From: CAVZXS01 sp963779325
Lineage (GTDB): Bacteria > Bacteroidota > Bacteroidia > Chitinophagales > Chitinophagaceae
DNA: 64,000 bases
NCBI GenBank assembly: GCA_963779325.1
Contig: CAVZXS010000011.1
Location: forward strand, 620,001-684,000
Reading direction: 5' to 3'
Part shown: positions 52,905-61,423 of the stretch, one piece after another
Layout of the letters: every line of letters starts with the position of its first letter
Numbering within the stretch: position 1 is the stretch's first letter
Notes under the pieces: model-generated
Seen by the model: only the letters and a program-made list of their open reading frames with translations
Told to the model about the DNA's origin: nothing
The model's database searches: none
Position numbers and translations under genes: made by a program

Positions 52905-55100
52905 CTATTGTATGATTGGTATTTTAAGTATCACTTCTGTACCACCTGCGCTGCCATCAGGCAATACCAAGTCGGTTATTTTTATATAAGCATCCAGGTG
53001 CTTTTTCTGTTTCAGCATTTCAATCCGGCTGGCTGTTATCTGCATCCCCATTGATTTATGGGTAGAAGACGATTTGTTTTTCAATTCTGCCGCTTTCTTT
53101 CTGCCAACTCCATCATCAGTTATTTTACAGCACAGCAAATCATCTTCCTGAAACAATTCAATTTCCAAATGTCCTTTTTCTTCTTTATGCATCAGTCCGT
53201 GCCAGATAGCATTTTCTGCATAAGGCTGAATGATAAGCGGCGGTACTTTTATTATGTCAGTTTCCAGTTCATCATCCACCTTAATATTAAATTCAAAGTG
53301 ATGATCAAAGCGAACCGCTTCCAGTTCAAGATAGAGTTGCAAAGATTCTAATTCGCTTTCTAAAGGGATTAGTGCAGATTGTGAATTTTGTAAAATCAAT
53401 CTTACCAGTTTTGAAAATTTAGTAAGATATTCTGAAGCCTGTGCTTTATTGTTTTGAAGAATGAAACGGTTGATAGAATTGAGTGAGTTGAAAATAAAAT
53501 GCGGATTCATTTGTGCACGAAGTGCCTGCATTTCTAACTCAGTAGCTTGTTGTCCCAGTTCCGCTTTTGTTTTTTCATTTTCAAATTTTTGAAGCAGCAA
53601 TTCATTTTCGGCAATGGCTCTCAGGTTAGCCTCATTTTTTCTTTTGAGGTAGATGTTTCTAAGAATGATAAAGCCTAAAAGCAATATGCCTGCTATGCCA
53701 ATGATAAGAACCTTTTTTTGCAACGCAGTTTGTTTGATTTGCTGTTGTTGGAGATGCTTTTCTTTGTCCAGCATCTCAATTTTATGTTCATAGTTATAAG
53801 CGGCCAGTTTACCTCTTGTTTGATCGTTCATCACTTTTTCTTTTAGTATGATATAATTGCGGTAGTAATCATACGCACTGTCCCTTTGCTGCAAACGGTC
53901 AAAAACGTTATAAAGGATTTCGTAGCAATCGCGGATTAAGGGCCTGGTCTTTGTTTGCAGGGCCATCTCCAGCCCTTTCCTTGCATATAAAATGGCAGAA
54001 TCATTCCTTTGCAGGGCCGTATAGGTTTTGGCAATATCAACAAATACACGGTTGATCTGCCTGCGGTCATTCAGTTGCCTGTGATATACGAGGCCCTTCA
54101 GAAAATAGGGTAAAGCCTTGTTGTATTGTTTTAAAAACAGGAAGTATTCTCCTTTACTAATAAGGAAAAAGCGCAGATCTTTTATATCAGCTTTGGCAGA
54201 GTCAAACAAGTTGTAATAATATAGTGCCGAATCAGGCTGGTCGGCCTGGGTAAATAATTCGGCATATTCCATCTGATTCCAAGACCAGCCAAACCCACCT
54301 TCGCTTTCCACAAAAAGTTTTCGCCAAAAAGGTAAAGCAGTAGAATATTCTTCCAGCAGGCGATACATAAGACCTAATACCCACAACTCATGAAAAGAGT
54401 AATATCCATTGTTGCCGGAGGCACGATCCATTTGAATCAATTCCTGTTGGGTTTCCAAGAGTTTTACATATTCCCCCTGATCCCGGTAAATATCTGTCAT
54501 TGACTCGAGGCTATTGCCTAACCATTGATCATCACCGGTTTTCTTTGCCCACTCATAACATAGTTTTGCATTCTCAAGGGCTTCATCCGGGTTGCCAAGC
54601 CTGGAAAGTGCAATACTGAGTTGCCAATATGCAATGGCGATATCTGTTTTGTTCAGGGAAAGGTTATGCCACTTTAGCGCTTCTATGGCCAGTTCTTTCA
54701 TACTGGTAAAATCATTATAAAAATGATTGGTATAACCGGCTTTAAGCATATAGGAGCATGCAATGCCATGTTTGTAGTTTATTTTTCTTGAATCTTCATC
54801 AACGATGTTTATAAAATGTGCTGAAGAATCCTTTTGCATGGAAAGCAGGTAATATACACTGATGTTATTCAAGCAGTCTATCCGTGCGGTATCTTTCAAT
54901 GATGGTAAATTTTTTTTCAGGCTATCAATTTTTATATGCAAATCCTGAGCTGTTTGCGCAAGTATTGTAAGTGGAGAAATAATAAGACTGAAGTATAAAA
55001 ATGACCTGAGGATTTTTGAAGAAAAAAAATCCAACATTTTTAATTCTGAATGGTTGAAATAACCACACATAAGAAAAGGTTGCTTTTTAAAGTTACTCAC
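52905..55100 (-). CDS. TPR-containing LytS-type sensor histidine kinase
   Basis: The product is 731 residues, or 710 from an ATG at 55037 that gives a cleaner signal peptide (MLDFFSSKILRSFLYFSLII). Periplasmic TPR repeats are followed by one transmembrane helix (VLIIGIAGILLLGFIILRNI), a coiled coil, HPHFIFNSLNS-type phospho-acceptor region (NPHFIFNSLNSINRFILQNN) and an HATPase domain (ENAIWHGLMHKEEKGHLEIE, KITDDGVGRKKAAELK, GTEVILKIP). The catalytic portion is almost identical to that of the neighbouring kinase while the TPR portions differ. The downstream LytTR regulator is the likely partner of one or both. Confidence 0.92.
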   Translation of the reverse strand: MSNFKKQPFLMCGYFNHSELKMLDFFSSKILRSFLYFSLIISPLTILAQTAQDLHIKIDSLKKNLPSLKDTARIDCLNNISVYYLLSMQKDSSAHFINIVDEDSRKINYKHGIACSYMLKAGYTNHFYNDFTSMKELAIEALKWHNLSLNKTDIAIAYWQLSIALSRLGNPDEALENAKLCYEWAKKTGDDQWLGNSLESMTDIYRDQGEYVKLLETQQELIQMDRASGNNGYYSFHELWVLGLMYRLLEEYSTALPFWRKLFVESEGGFGWSWNQMEYAELFTQADQPDSALYYYNLFDSAKADIKDLRFFLISKGEYFLFLKQYNKALPYFLKGLVYHRQLNDRRQINRVFVDIAKTYTALQRNDSAILYARKGLEMALQTKTRPLIRDCYEILYNVFDRLQQRDSAYDYYRNYIILKEKVMNDQTRGKLAAYNYEHKIEMLDKEKHLQQQQIKQTALQKKVLIIGIAGILLLGFIILRNIYLKRKNEANLRAIAENELLLQKFENEKTKAELGQQATELEMQALRAQMNPHFIFNSLNSINRFILQNNKAQASEYLTKFSKLVRLILQNSQSALIPLESELESLQLYLELEAVRFDHHFEFNIKVDDELETDIIKVPPLIIQPYAENAIWHGLMHKEEKGHLEIELFQEDDLLCCKITDDGVGRKKAAELKNKSSSTHKSMGMQITASRIEMLKQKKHLDAYIKITDLVLPDGSAGGTEVILKIPIIQ

Positions 55101-55352
55101 TTTTTAGGAGTATTGCTATTTCCGGCAAAACTAAACAGAGGTGCATGCAAAAACTGCCCTAATGAGCAGTTGGCAAAATGAGTTGGTAGTTTGCAAAAGA
55201 AATCGGCAGTTGTTTTATGAATTTACCCGGCAATATGTAACACGGAGAAGCGAAAAGTAATTTTAGCGGGTTTGTTTTCAGCTAAAAAAGTACAACGCAT
55301 AGCAAGCACTAAACTCCTCAAATAAGGGGGTAAAAAACATTTTTATTAAGTC

Positions 55353-55405
55353 TTACTCCAATATCAATCTCACCATCTTGTCGCTTCTTCCAAACTCATG
55401 CCTTT
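55353..55405 (-). pseudogene. Duplicated 3' end of metH
   Basis: On the minus strand the sequence encodes KGMSLEEATRW and then, with one missing base, LRLILE and a stop. It aligns with the genuine metH end KGMNLDEATRWLRPILE at 55520-55573, with most bases identical. It lies 114 bp beyond the metH stop. The 419-bp gap 55101-55519 otherwise holds a perfect 18-bp palindrome (CTCCGCCGATCGGCGGAG, 55420-55437) between CCCC and GGGGTTTTTTT. Confidence 0.75.
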
Positions 55406-55419
55406 ACAGTCCCCTTGTC

Positions 55420-55437
55420 CTCCGCCGATCGGCGGAG
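55420..55437. repeat. 18-bp perfect palindrome between the two metH ends
   Basis: CTCCGCCGATCGGCGGAG is a perfect palindrome. It is flanked by CCCCTTGT and AACTTAAGTCGGGG, followed by seven T residues. On the plus strand this is a terminator-like hairpin, but no rightward gene precedes it, so a dispersed palindromic repeat is more likely. Confidence 0.7.
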
Positions 55438-55519
55438 AACTTAAGTCGGGGTTTTTTTGTAATTTGATAGAAACTGAAAGATGAAAATACTGATATAAAA
55501 TAATTGAGATGGGGTTGGT

Positions 55520-58231
55520 TTACTCCAATATCGGTCTCAACCACCTCGTTGCTTCATCCAAATTCATGCCTTTTCGTTTGGCATAATCTTCCAATTGGTC
55601 TTTTTCAATTTTGCCTACACCAAAGTATTTACTATCGGGGTTGGCAAAGTACCAGCCGCATACAGAGGAGGCAGGGTACATGGCTAAACTTTCAGTAAGA
55701 TGAATGCCGGTCGCTTCTTCGCCGCCAAGCAGTTCAAAGAGTTTATATTTTTCTGTATGGTCGGGACAGGCCGGGTAGCCCGGTGCCGGGCGTATGCCCA
55801 GGTATTCTTCTTTAATTAATTGTTCAGGAGTAAGCTGCTCGTCTTTTACATAGCCCCAGAATTCTTTTCTTGTTCTTACATGCATCAACTCCGCAAAGGC
55901 TTCGGCCAATCTATCGGCCAATGCTTGTAAAATTATTTTATTATAATCGTCATAATTGGCTTCAAAATTTTTAATCTGCGGTTCGATGCCCTGAATGGTT
56001 ACAGAGAATGCGCCGAGATAATCGGGCCGGGAAGGAGAAACAAAATCGGCCAAGGAAATATTTGGTTGCCCCGCAGCTTTTTTAATTTGCTGACGCAAAA
56101 ATTCAAGTCTGACTTCCGACTTCCGACTTCTGACTTCAACCGTATCAGCCGCAACCTTATTCGCTTCCCAAAAACCTACCGTACCTTTTGCACTCAGCCA
56201 TTTTTCATCTATAATTTGTTTCAGTATTTTTTTTGCATCGTTGTACAACTTTGTTGCTTCTACACCAATAACTTTATCGGTTAGTATGGCCGGAAATTTC
56301 CCGTGCATTTCCCAAGCAATAAAAAAGGGCTGCCAATCTATGTACTCCGCTATTTCACCTAAGTCATAGTTGTCAAAAACTTTTGCTCCTGTAAATGAAG
56401 GGACAACGGGTGTATAATCTGACCAATCAATAGCCGCACCGTTTTTTTGCGCTTCGGCAAAAGGCAAAAATTGCTTTACCGTTCTTTTGTTAGCAAAATC
56501 ATCGGCAAGTTTTATGTATTCCTTATTAATCTCCGCCAGGAAATCATCTTTCTGTTCTTTGCTTAATAAACTTCCGGCTACCGTTACACTCCGCGATGCA
56601 TCCAATACATGTACTACGCCCTTATCAAACTGCGGAGCAATTTTTACCGCTGTATGCATACGGCTTGTAGTAGCGCCGCCAATCAGCAACGGTTGCTTCA
56701 TATTACGGCGTTTCATTTCATGGGCTATATGTACCATTTCATCCAGCGACGGCGTAATTAATCCGCTGAGACCGATGATGTCTACATTTTCTTTTTGCGC
56801 CGTATCCAATATTTTATCCGAAGGTACCATTACACCCAAGTCAATTATATCATACCCGTTGCAACCGAGTACTACACCCACAATGTTTTTTCCGATATCG
56901 TGTACATCGCCTTTAACAGTTGCTAATAATATACGGGGAGCCCCGGCGGCTTCTTTATTTTCTGTACCGGCTGCCAAGTGTGCTTGCTTACGTTCTTCTT
57001 TTTCTGCTTCAATGTAAGGGGTAAGCACCGCCACACTTTTTTTCATTACTCTTGCACTTTTTACAACCTGCGGTAAAAACATTTTGCCCGCGCCAAATAA
57101 ATCACCTACTATATTCATCCCGTCCATCAGCGGACCTTCAATAACATCCAAGGGTCTTGGATATTTTAATCGTGCTTCTTCCGTATCTGCATCTATATAA
57201 TCGGTTATGCCGTTCACCAACGAATGCGCCAATCTTTTTTCAACCGGCTCGTCTCTCCATTTTTCATCTTTTATATTTTCCTTGCCTTTTGCTTTTACCG
57301 TTTCGGCAAAATTGATTAGCTTCTCCGTGGCTTCGTTGTTATCATTATTTCGGTTAAGAATTACATCTTCACACGATTGTTTCAACTCGGGTTCTATTTC
57401 ATCATATACTACCAATTGCCCTGCATTTACAATACCCATATCCATGCCTGCTTTAATGGCATGGTAAAGAAACACGGAATGCATGGCTTCCCTTACGTGT
57501 TCATTACCCCTGAATGAAAATGATAAATTACTTACACCACCGCTTATTTTTACTAAAGGAAATTTTTGTTTGATGATTCGTGTGGCTTCAATAAAATCTA
57601 CGCCGTAGTTATTATGTTCTTCCAAACCGGTAGCTACTGCAAATATGTTGATGTCGAAAATAATATCCTCCGGCGGGAAACCAACCTGCTCCGTTAATAT
57701 TTTATACGCTCTTTCACTGATCTCAACTTTTCGCTGCATGGTATCCGCCTGTCCCTTTTCGTCAAAAGCCATTACAATAACCGCGGCTCCGTAACTGCGA
57801 CAAATGATTGCCTGCTCAATAAATTTTTCTTCTCCTTCTTTCATGGAGATAGAGTTCACAATACATTTTCCCTGCACGCATTTTAATCCCGCTTCTATAA
57901 TGGAAAACTTCGATGAATCAATCATGATGGGAATCTTGGCGATATCCGGCTCGCTCTGTACCAAGTTGATAAAAGTAGTCATGGCCTGGTGACCTTCCAA
58001 CAGGGCATCATCCATATTTATATCCAGTATTTGGGCGCCGTTTTCTACCTGTTGTCTTGCAACAGATAACGCCTCTTCATAAAGATTATCCTTAATCAGG
58101 CGTGCAAATTTTTTACTGCCCGTTACATTAGTTCTTTCACCAACATTTACAAAATTTGTTTCGGGGCGAACGACAAGCGGCTCCAAGCCTGAAAGACGTA
58201 AGTAGGGTTTGATAGTAACTTGTTCCGGCAT
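55520..58231 (-). CDS. metH: Methionine synthase, pterin-, cobalamin- and activation-domain subunit
   Basis: The product has 903 residues. In order: a pterin-binding domain (FVNVGERTNVTGSKKFARLI), the cobalamin cap (MDGMNIVGDLFGAGKMFLPQ), the B12-binding motif VKGDVHDIGKNIVGVVLG (DxHxxG) and the AdoMet activation domain (RPAPGYPACPDHTEKYKLFE). Together with the gene at 58352-59386 it makes a full MetH that transfers methyl from methyltetrahydrofolate to homocysteine. The activation-domain linker contains the repeat-derived segment EVRSRKSEVR. Split MetH is usual in this phylum. A 30-codon ORF ends with TAAATG overlapping its start context. Confidence 0.95.
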   Translation of the reverse strand: MPEQVTIKPYLRLSGLEPLVVRPETNFVNVGERTNVTGSKKFARLIKDNLYEEALSVARQQVENGAQILDINMDDALLEGHQAMTTFINLVQSEPDIAKIPIMIDSSKFSIIEAGLKCVQGKCIVNSISMKEGEEKFIEQAIICRSYGAAVIVMAFDEKGQADTMQRKVEISERAYKILTEQVGFPPEDIIFDINIFAVATGLEEHNNYGVDFIEATRIIKQKFPLVKISGGVSNLSFSFRGNEHVREAMHSVFLYHAIKAGMDMGIVNAGQLVVYDEIEPELKQSCEDVILNRNNDNNEATEKLINFAETVKAKGKENIKDEKWRDEPVEKRLAHSLVNGITDYIDADTEEARLKYPRPLDVIEGPLMDGMNIVGDLFGAGKMFLPQVVKSARVMKKSVAVLTPYIEAEKEERKQAHLAAGTENKEAAGAPRILLATVKGDVHDIGKNIVGVVLGCNGYDIIDLGVMVPSDKILDTAQKENVDIIGLSGLITPSLDEMVHIAHEMKRRNMKQPLLIGGATTSRMHTAVKIAPQFDKGVVHVLDASRSVTVAGSLLSKEQKDDFLAEINKEYIKLADDFANKRTVKQFLPFAEAQKNGAAIDWSDYTPVVPSFTGAKVFDNYDLGEIAEYIDWQPFFIAWEMHGKFPAILTDKVIGVEATKLYNDAKKILKQIIDEKWLSAKGTVGFWEANKVAADTVEVRSRKSEVRLEFLRQQIKKAAGQPNISLADFVSPSRPDYLGAFSVTIQGIEPQIKNFEANYDDYNKIILQALADRLAEAFAELMHVRTRKEFWGYVKDEQLTPEQLIKEEYLGIRPAPGYPACPDHTEKYKLFELLGGEEATGIHLTESLAMYPASSVCGWYFANPDSKYFGVGKIEKDQLEDYAKRKGMNLDEATRWLRPILE
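56108..56140. repeat. GAAGTCGGAAGTC repeat read in frame inside metH
   Basis: Tandem copies of GACTTCCGACTTCC (56111-56137, plus-strand sense) are the same words as in the mreB-mreC spacer at 18292-18376. In the metH frame they give EVRSRKSEVR within an otherwise conserved linker. The insertion keeps the frame. Confidence 0.8.
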
Positions 58232-58324
58232 TTATGAGTTCTTTTTAGCCAGGAAACTACGTATAAATGAAAGGTTATTAATAATCAGAACAGCGATAGC
58301 TGTAACTAAAAGTATTATCGGCAT
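58232..58324 (-). CDS. Small single-helix membrane protein ORF between the metH halves
   Basis: Thirty codons: MPIILLVTAIAVLIINNLSF, followed by a basic tail rich in Arg, Lys and Ser. A start and stop fit exactly in the gap: the stop TAA is directly followed by the ATG of the second metH gene, and the start is 27 bp after the end of the first. One hydrophobic helix of about 17 residues followed by a positive tail suggests a membrane peptide with its C-terminus inside. No homologue is known to me; it may be a translational coupler or a chance ORF. Confidence 0.45.
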   Translation of the reverse strand: MPIILLVTAIAVLIINNLSFIRSFLAKKNS

Positions 58325-58351
58325 AAGTACTTATTGGGCTGCTAAAATAAG

Positions 58352-59386
58352 TTAATAACTCAATTCTTTTTCAATTACGGGTAATTTTCTGGGTTTTATG
58401 TTTTTTACGTTATCTGCTATATGTTTTATATGGTCGGGTGTGGTGCCGCAGCAGCCGCCTACAATATTCAGCCAGCCATCGGCCGCCCATTCTTCTATAA
58501 TATGTGCTGTTTCGTGCGGTTGCTCGTCATATTCGCCAAAGGCATTGGGCAAACCTGCATTGGGGTAGGCCGATGTATAACAACTTGCTATCTGGCTCAA
58601 TTCTTCAATATGCGGCCGCATTTCCTGCGCACCTAATGCGCAGTTTAAACCTACGCTCAGCGGATTAGCATGCATTACCGAAACATAAAATGCTTCTAAA
58701 GTTTGACCCGATAGTGTTCGTCCGCTTGCATCCGTAATGGTACCGCTGATCATAACAGGAAGCTCGGGCAAGGCGGTATCTCTAAAAAATTTTTTAATTG
58801 CGTAAATCGCGGCCTTTGCGTTAAGTGTATCAAAGATTGTTTCTATCAATAAAATATCAACGCCGCCATCTACCAAACCTTTTATTTGCTCGTAATAAGC
58901 AGCTACTACTTCATCAAATGTTACGGCACGAAAACCGGGGTTGTTTACATCGGGCGACAAGCTCAAGGTTTTATTTAAAGGACCGATAGCGCCGGCAACA
59001 AACTTAGCCCCCCCACCCCCCAAAGGAGGAATTTCAGAAGCATTATTAAATTCGTCAACAGCCTTGCGGGCACATTTTGCCGATGCTACATTTAATTCAT
59101 AAGCCAATGATTGCATATCGTAATCGGCTTGGGCAATACTTGTACTGCTGAAAGTATTTGTTTCAATAATATCAGCACCCGCTTCTAAATATTGTTTGTG
59201 AATACCTGTAATGATATCGGGTTGTGTAATGCTTAATAAATCATTATTACCTTTTACATCAGTATGCCAATCGTTGAATCTTGTACCGCGGTAATCTGCT
59301 TCTTCCAACTTATGCCGCTGAATCATGGTACCCATGGCGCCGTCAATTATTAATATTCTTTTTTCCAGTTCTTTCCTGATATCCAT
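58352..59386 (-). CDS. Methionine synthase, homocysteine-binding subunit
   Basis: The product is 344 residues from the ATG at 59386 (MDIRKELEKRILIIDGAMGT); an upstream in-frame ATG at 59467 is less likely because the extension is not conserved-looking. Zinc-ligand cysteines are in GLNCALGAQEM and VGGCCGTTPDHI, the signature of homocysteine S-methyltransferase domains. With the downstream gene it forms the two-part MetH. A Gly-rich stretch (SEIPPLGGGGAKF) at the codons of 59004-59040 looks like a repeat inserted in frame. It has a clear promoter and a structured leader upstream. Confidence 0.93.
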   Translation of the reverse strand: MDIRKELEKRILIIDGAMGTMIQRHKLEEADYRGTRFNDWHTDVKGNNDLLSITQPDIITGIHKQYLEAGADIIETNTFSSTSIAQADYDMQSLAYELNVASAKCARKAVDEFNNASEIPPLGGGGAKFVAGAIGPLNKTLSLSPDVNNPGFRAVTFDEVVAAYYEQIKGLVDGGVDILLIETIFDTLNAKAAIYAIKKFFRDTALPELPVMISGTITDASGRTLSGQTLEAFYVSVMHANPLSVGLNCALGAQEMRPHIEELSQIASCYTSAYPNAGLPNAFGEYDEQPHETAHIIEEWAADGWLNIVGGCCGTTPDHIKHIADNVKNIKPRKLPVIEKELSY

Positions 59387-59490
59387 ATTATAAAGCTTTA
59401 ACCCGTCAGCTATCAGCTGCAAGTTTTTTTTAATAATAATACAGGCAATGAAATTGAGTATGACCACTTAGTAAAAAGCTGAACTAAAAA

Positions 59491-59574
59491 AAACGTTGGG
59501 AAAACCGATGAGGGAGTTTCTTGACGTTTATTAGTTCTGTTCCTTTGTTAAAAGGGTTTGGCCGAACAATAAAC
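59491..59574 (-). promoter_or_regulatory. Structured 5' leader of the metH cluster, possible attenuator or riboswitch
   Basis: On the minus strand GTTTATT (59568-59574) can pair with AATAAAC (59526-59532) around an inner hairpin (CCTTT/AAAGG, 59542-59555) and a GAAC/GTTC pair. The same AAACGT (59524-59529) can instead pair with ACGTTT (59491-59496), which is followed by a run of T residues. Mutually exclusive pairings ending in a U tract are what a transcription-attenuating leader looks like. No known riboswitch class was recognised, and the terminator stem is weak (6 bp, 27-nt loop). Confidence 0.35.
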
Positions 59575-59592
59575 AAATCCGCCTGCGAGGCA

Positions 59593-59622
59593 CAAAGATA
59601 AAGGGTTTAGAGTAAAAGACAA
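59593..59622 (-). promoter_or_regulatory. Promoter of the metH cluster
   Basis: On the minus strand TTG at 59620-59622, 19 bp, then TATCTTTG at 59593-59600: an exact fit to the Bacteroidota TTTG-N19-TAnnTTTG consensus. It leaves a leader of about 200 nt before the ATG at 59386. Confidence 0.75.
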
Positions 59623-59629
59623 AGCTTAA

Positions 59630-60262
59630 TTAGCTTACATACTTTTCAATGGGCATCCTGTTTTGCAGGCTTCTTCCCAATGTCATTTCATCGGCATATT
59701 CCAGCTCGCCGCCAAATGCTATACCGCGTGCAATCGTAGTAACGCGAACGATATGTGACTGTGCGTCAGGCATTGCGCCTAACTTCTTTTGTATATAGAA
59801 AATTGTAGTATCGCCTTGTATAGTAGGATTGAGGGCAAATATCAGTTCCTGTATTTTTTCGTTTTGCACACGATGGATCAATGATTCAATATTTAATTGA
59901 TCGGGCCCGACGCCATCTAATGGAGAAATAACTCCTCCCAATACATGATAAGTGCCGTTGAATTGCTGCGTACTTTCTATGGCAATTACATCACGAATGG
60001 TTTCTACCACACAAATAATTTCCTGTTTGCGCATGCTGTTGGCGCAAATAGAACAAATATCAGCATCGGCAACATTATGACATCGCTGGCAAAATTTTAT
60101 TTCATTACGCATTCTTGCAATTACCTCGCTGAAGTTTTCTACTTCAGCTTCTTTTTGTTTCAATAAATGCAATACTAAGCGCAGTGCGGTTTTTTTGCCT
60201 ATGCCGGGCAGTTTGGCAAATTCGTTGACAGCATTTTCGAGAAGTGAAGAGGAGAATTGCAT
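59630..60262 (-). CDS. recR: Recombination mediator RecR
   Basis: The product has 210 residues. The helix-hairpin-helix (FAKLPGIGKKTALRLVLHLL), the four-cysteine zinc finger (FCQRCHNVADADICSICANS) and the Toprim region (ICVVETIRDVIAIE, YHVLGGVISPLDGVGPDQLN) are all present. RecR works with RecO (and RecF) to load RecA on single-stranded gaps. The Toprim ends RVTTIARGIAFGGELEYAD, typical. It is transcribed leftward and ends just before the metH promoter. Confidence 0.96.
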   Translation of the reverse strand: MQFSSSLLENAVNEFAKLPGIGKKTALRLVLHLLKQKEAEVENFSEVIARMRNEIKFCQRCHNVADADICSICANSMRKQEIICVVETIRDVIAIESTQQFNGTYHVLGGVISPLDGVGPDQLNIESLIHRVQNEKIQELIFALNPTIQGDTTIFYIQKKLGAMPDAQSHIVRVTTIARGIAFGGELEYADEMTLGRSLQNRMPIEKYVS

Positions 60263-60453
60263 GGGACAAAGATAGCTTCGTGCTGTGAGTTGTGCGCCAC
60301 CGGCCGGAGAATTTTTTTAGCCCGTTACCTTTAGTTAGCAATAATTGGATAGCTGCAATCACCAATGTCGAAGTACCCAAAGCTTGAGAGTTAAGCTTCA
60401 AGAGAATGTTCTTTCATTTCTGATTACTATCTTTAAGTTAAGAAAATAATACA

Positions 60454-61288
60454 ATGAAGAAAGAAATCGTATCGCAACTTCACAGCCGGTTTGAATTAGC
60501 TGTCAACGAAACCGATGGCGTTGAGTATTGGTTTGCAAGAGATCTCCAGGAGCTTTTGGGTTATACAAAATGGGAAAATTTTATTAAAGTAATTGATAAA
60601 GCGAAAACGGCATGTACAAATGCGAAACAAGATATTTCCGACCATTTTCTTGATGTCAGGAAAATGGTAGATGTAGGTTCGGGGGCTAAAAGGGAAATTG
60701 AAGATATAATGCTTACAAGGTATGCCTGTTATCTTGTTGCACAAAATGGAGATTCCCGAAAAGATGAGATTGCTTTTGCTATGAATTACTTTGCTGTACA
60801 GACAAGAAAGCAGGAACTTCTTGAACAACGGCTTAAAGAATGGGAAAGATTGCAGGCAAGGGAAAAACTTAGTATTTCGGAAAAAGAATTATCAGGGCTT
60901 ATTTTTCAAAAAGGAATTGACAATGCAGGTTTTGCAAGAATAAGAAGCAAAGGTGATATGGCCTTATTTGGCGGAAAAACAACATTGGACATGAAAGCAA
61001 GACTCGGTATTCCTGATAACAGACCTCTTGCCGACAATTACCATAAAAGCCAAAGACTTTGCAAACGAGTTGACCAATGTAAATATTCGTAAAGCGGATT
61101 TGAAAACTGAATCTGCAATCACAAATGAACATGTTAAAAATAACATTGACGTAAGAGGACTATTACTCAAGAGCGGCATTAAACCGGAAAACCTACCGGC
61201 GGAAGAAGACATTAAAAAAATTAAAAGGAAAGTAAAATCGGATGATAAAAAACTCCTGAAAGAAACAAAGAAGTTGAAAAAGAAATAG
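60454..61288 (+). pseudogene. dinD: DNA-damage-inducible protein D (DinD), frame broken by a probable 10-bp deletion
   Basis: The first frame gives YWFARDLQELLGYTKWENFI, MVDVGSGAKREIEDIMLTRY and ALFGGKTTLDMKARLGIPDN, the DinD/BRO-N-like domain. It loses phase after NRPLAD at 61035. The other frame continues LPTITIKAKDFANELTNVNI, HVKNNIDVRGLLLKSGIKPE and ends in a lysine-rich tail at 61288. In intact DinD the junction reads RPLADFLPT; one of two TTGCCGAC copies plus two bases is missing, so replication slippage is likely. DinD proteins modulate RecA or are associated with restriction and SOS systems. Confidence 0.85.
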
Positions 61289-61423
61289 GTTCATAAGAAA
61301 CTCCCCTGAAATACCCTGCGTAAAACTATATCTATTCGGTTAGCAATACGAATCTTTATTAAGAATATAAAGTATTGAATATTATGAGCAGCAACTTATT
61401 CACAATTGACAATTCACCATTCA

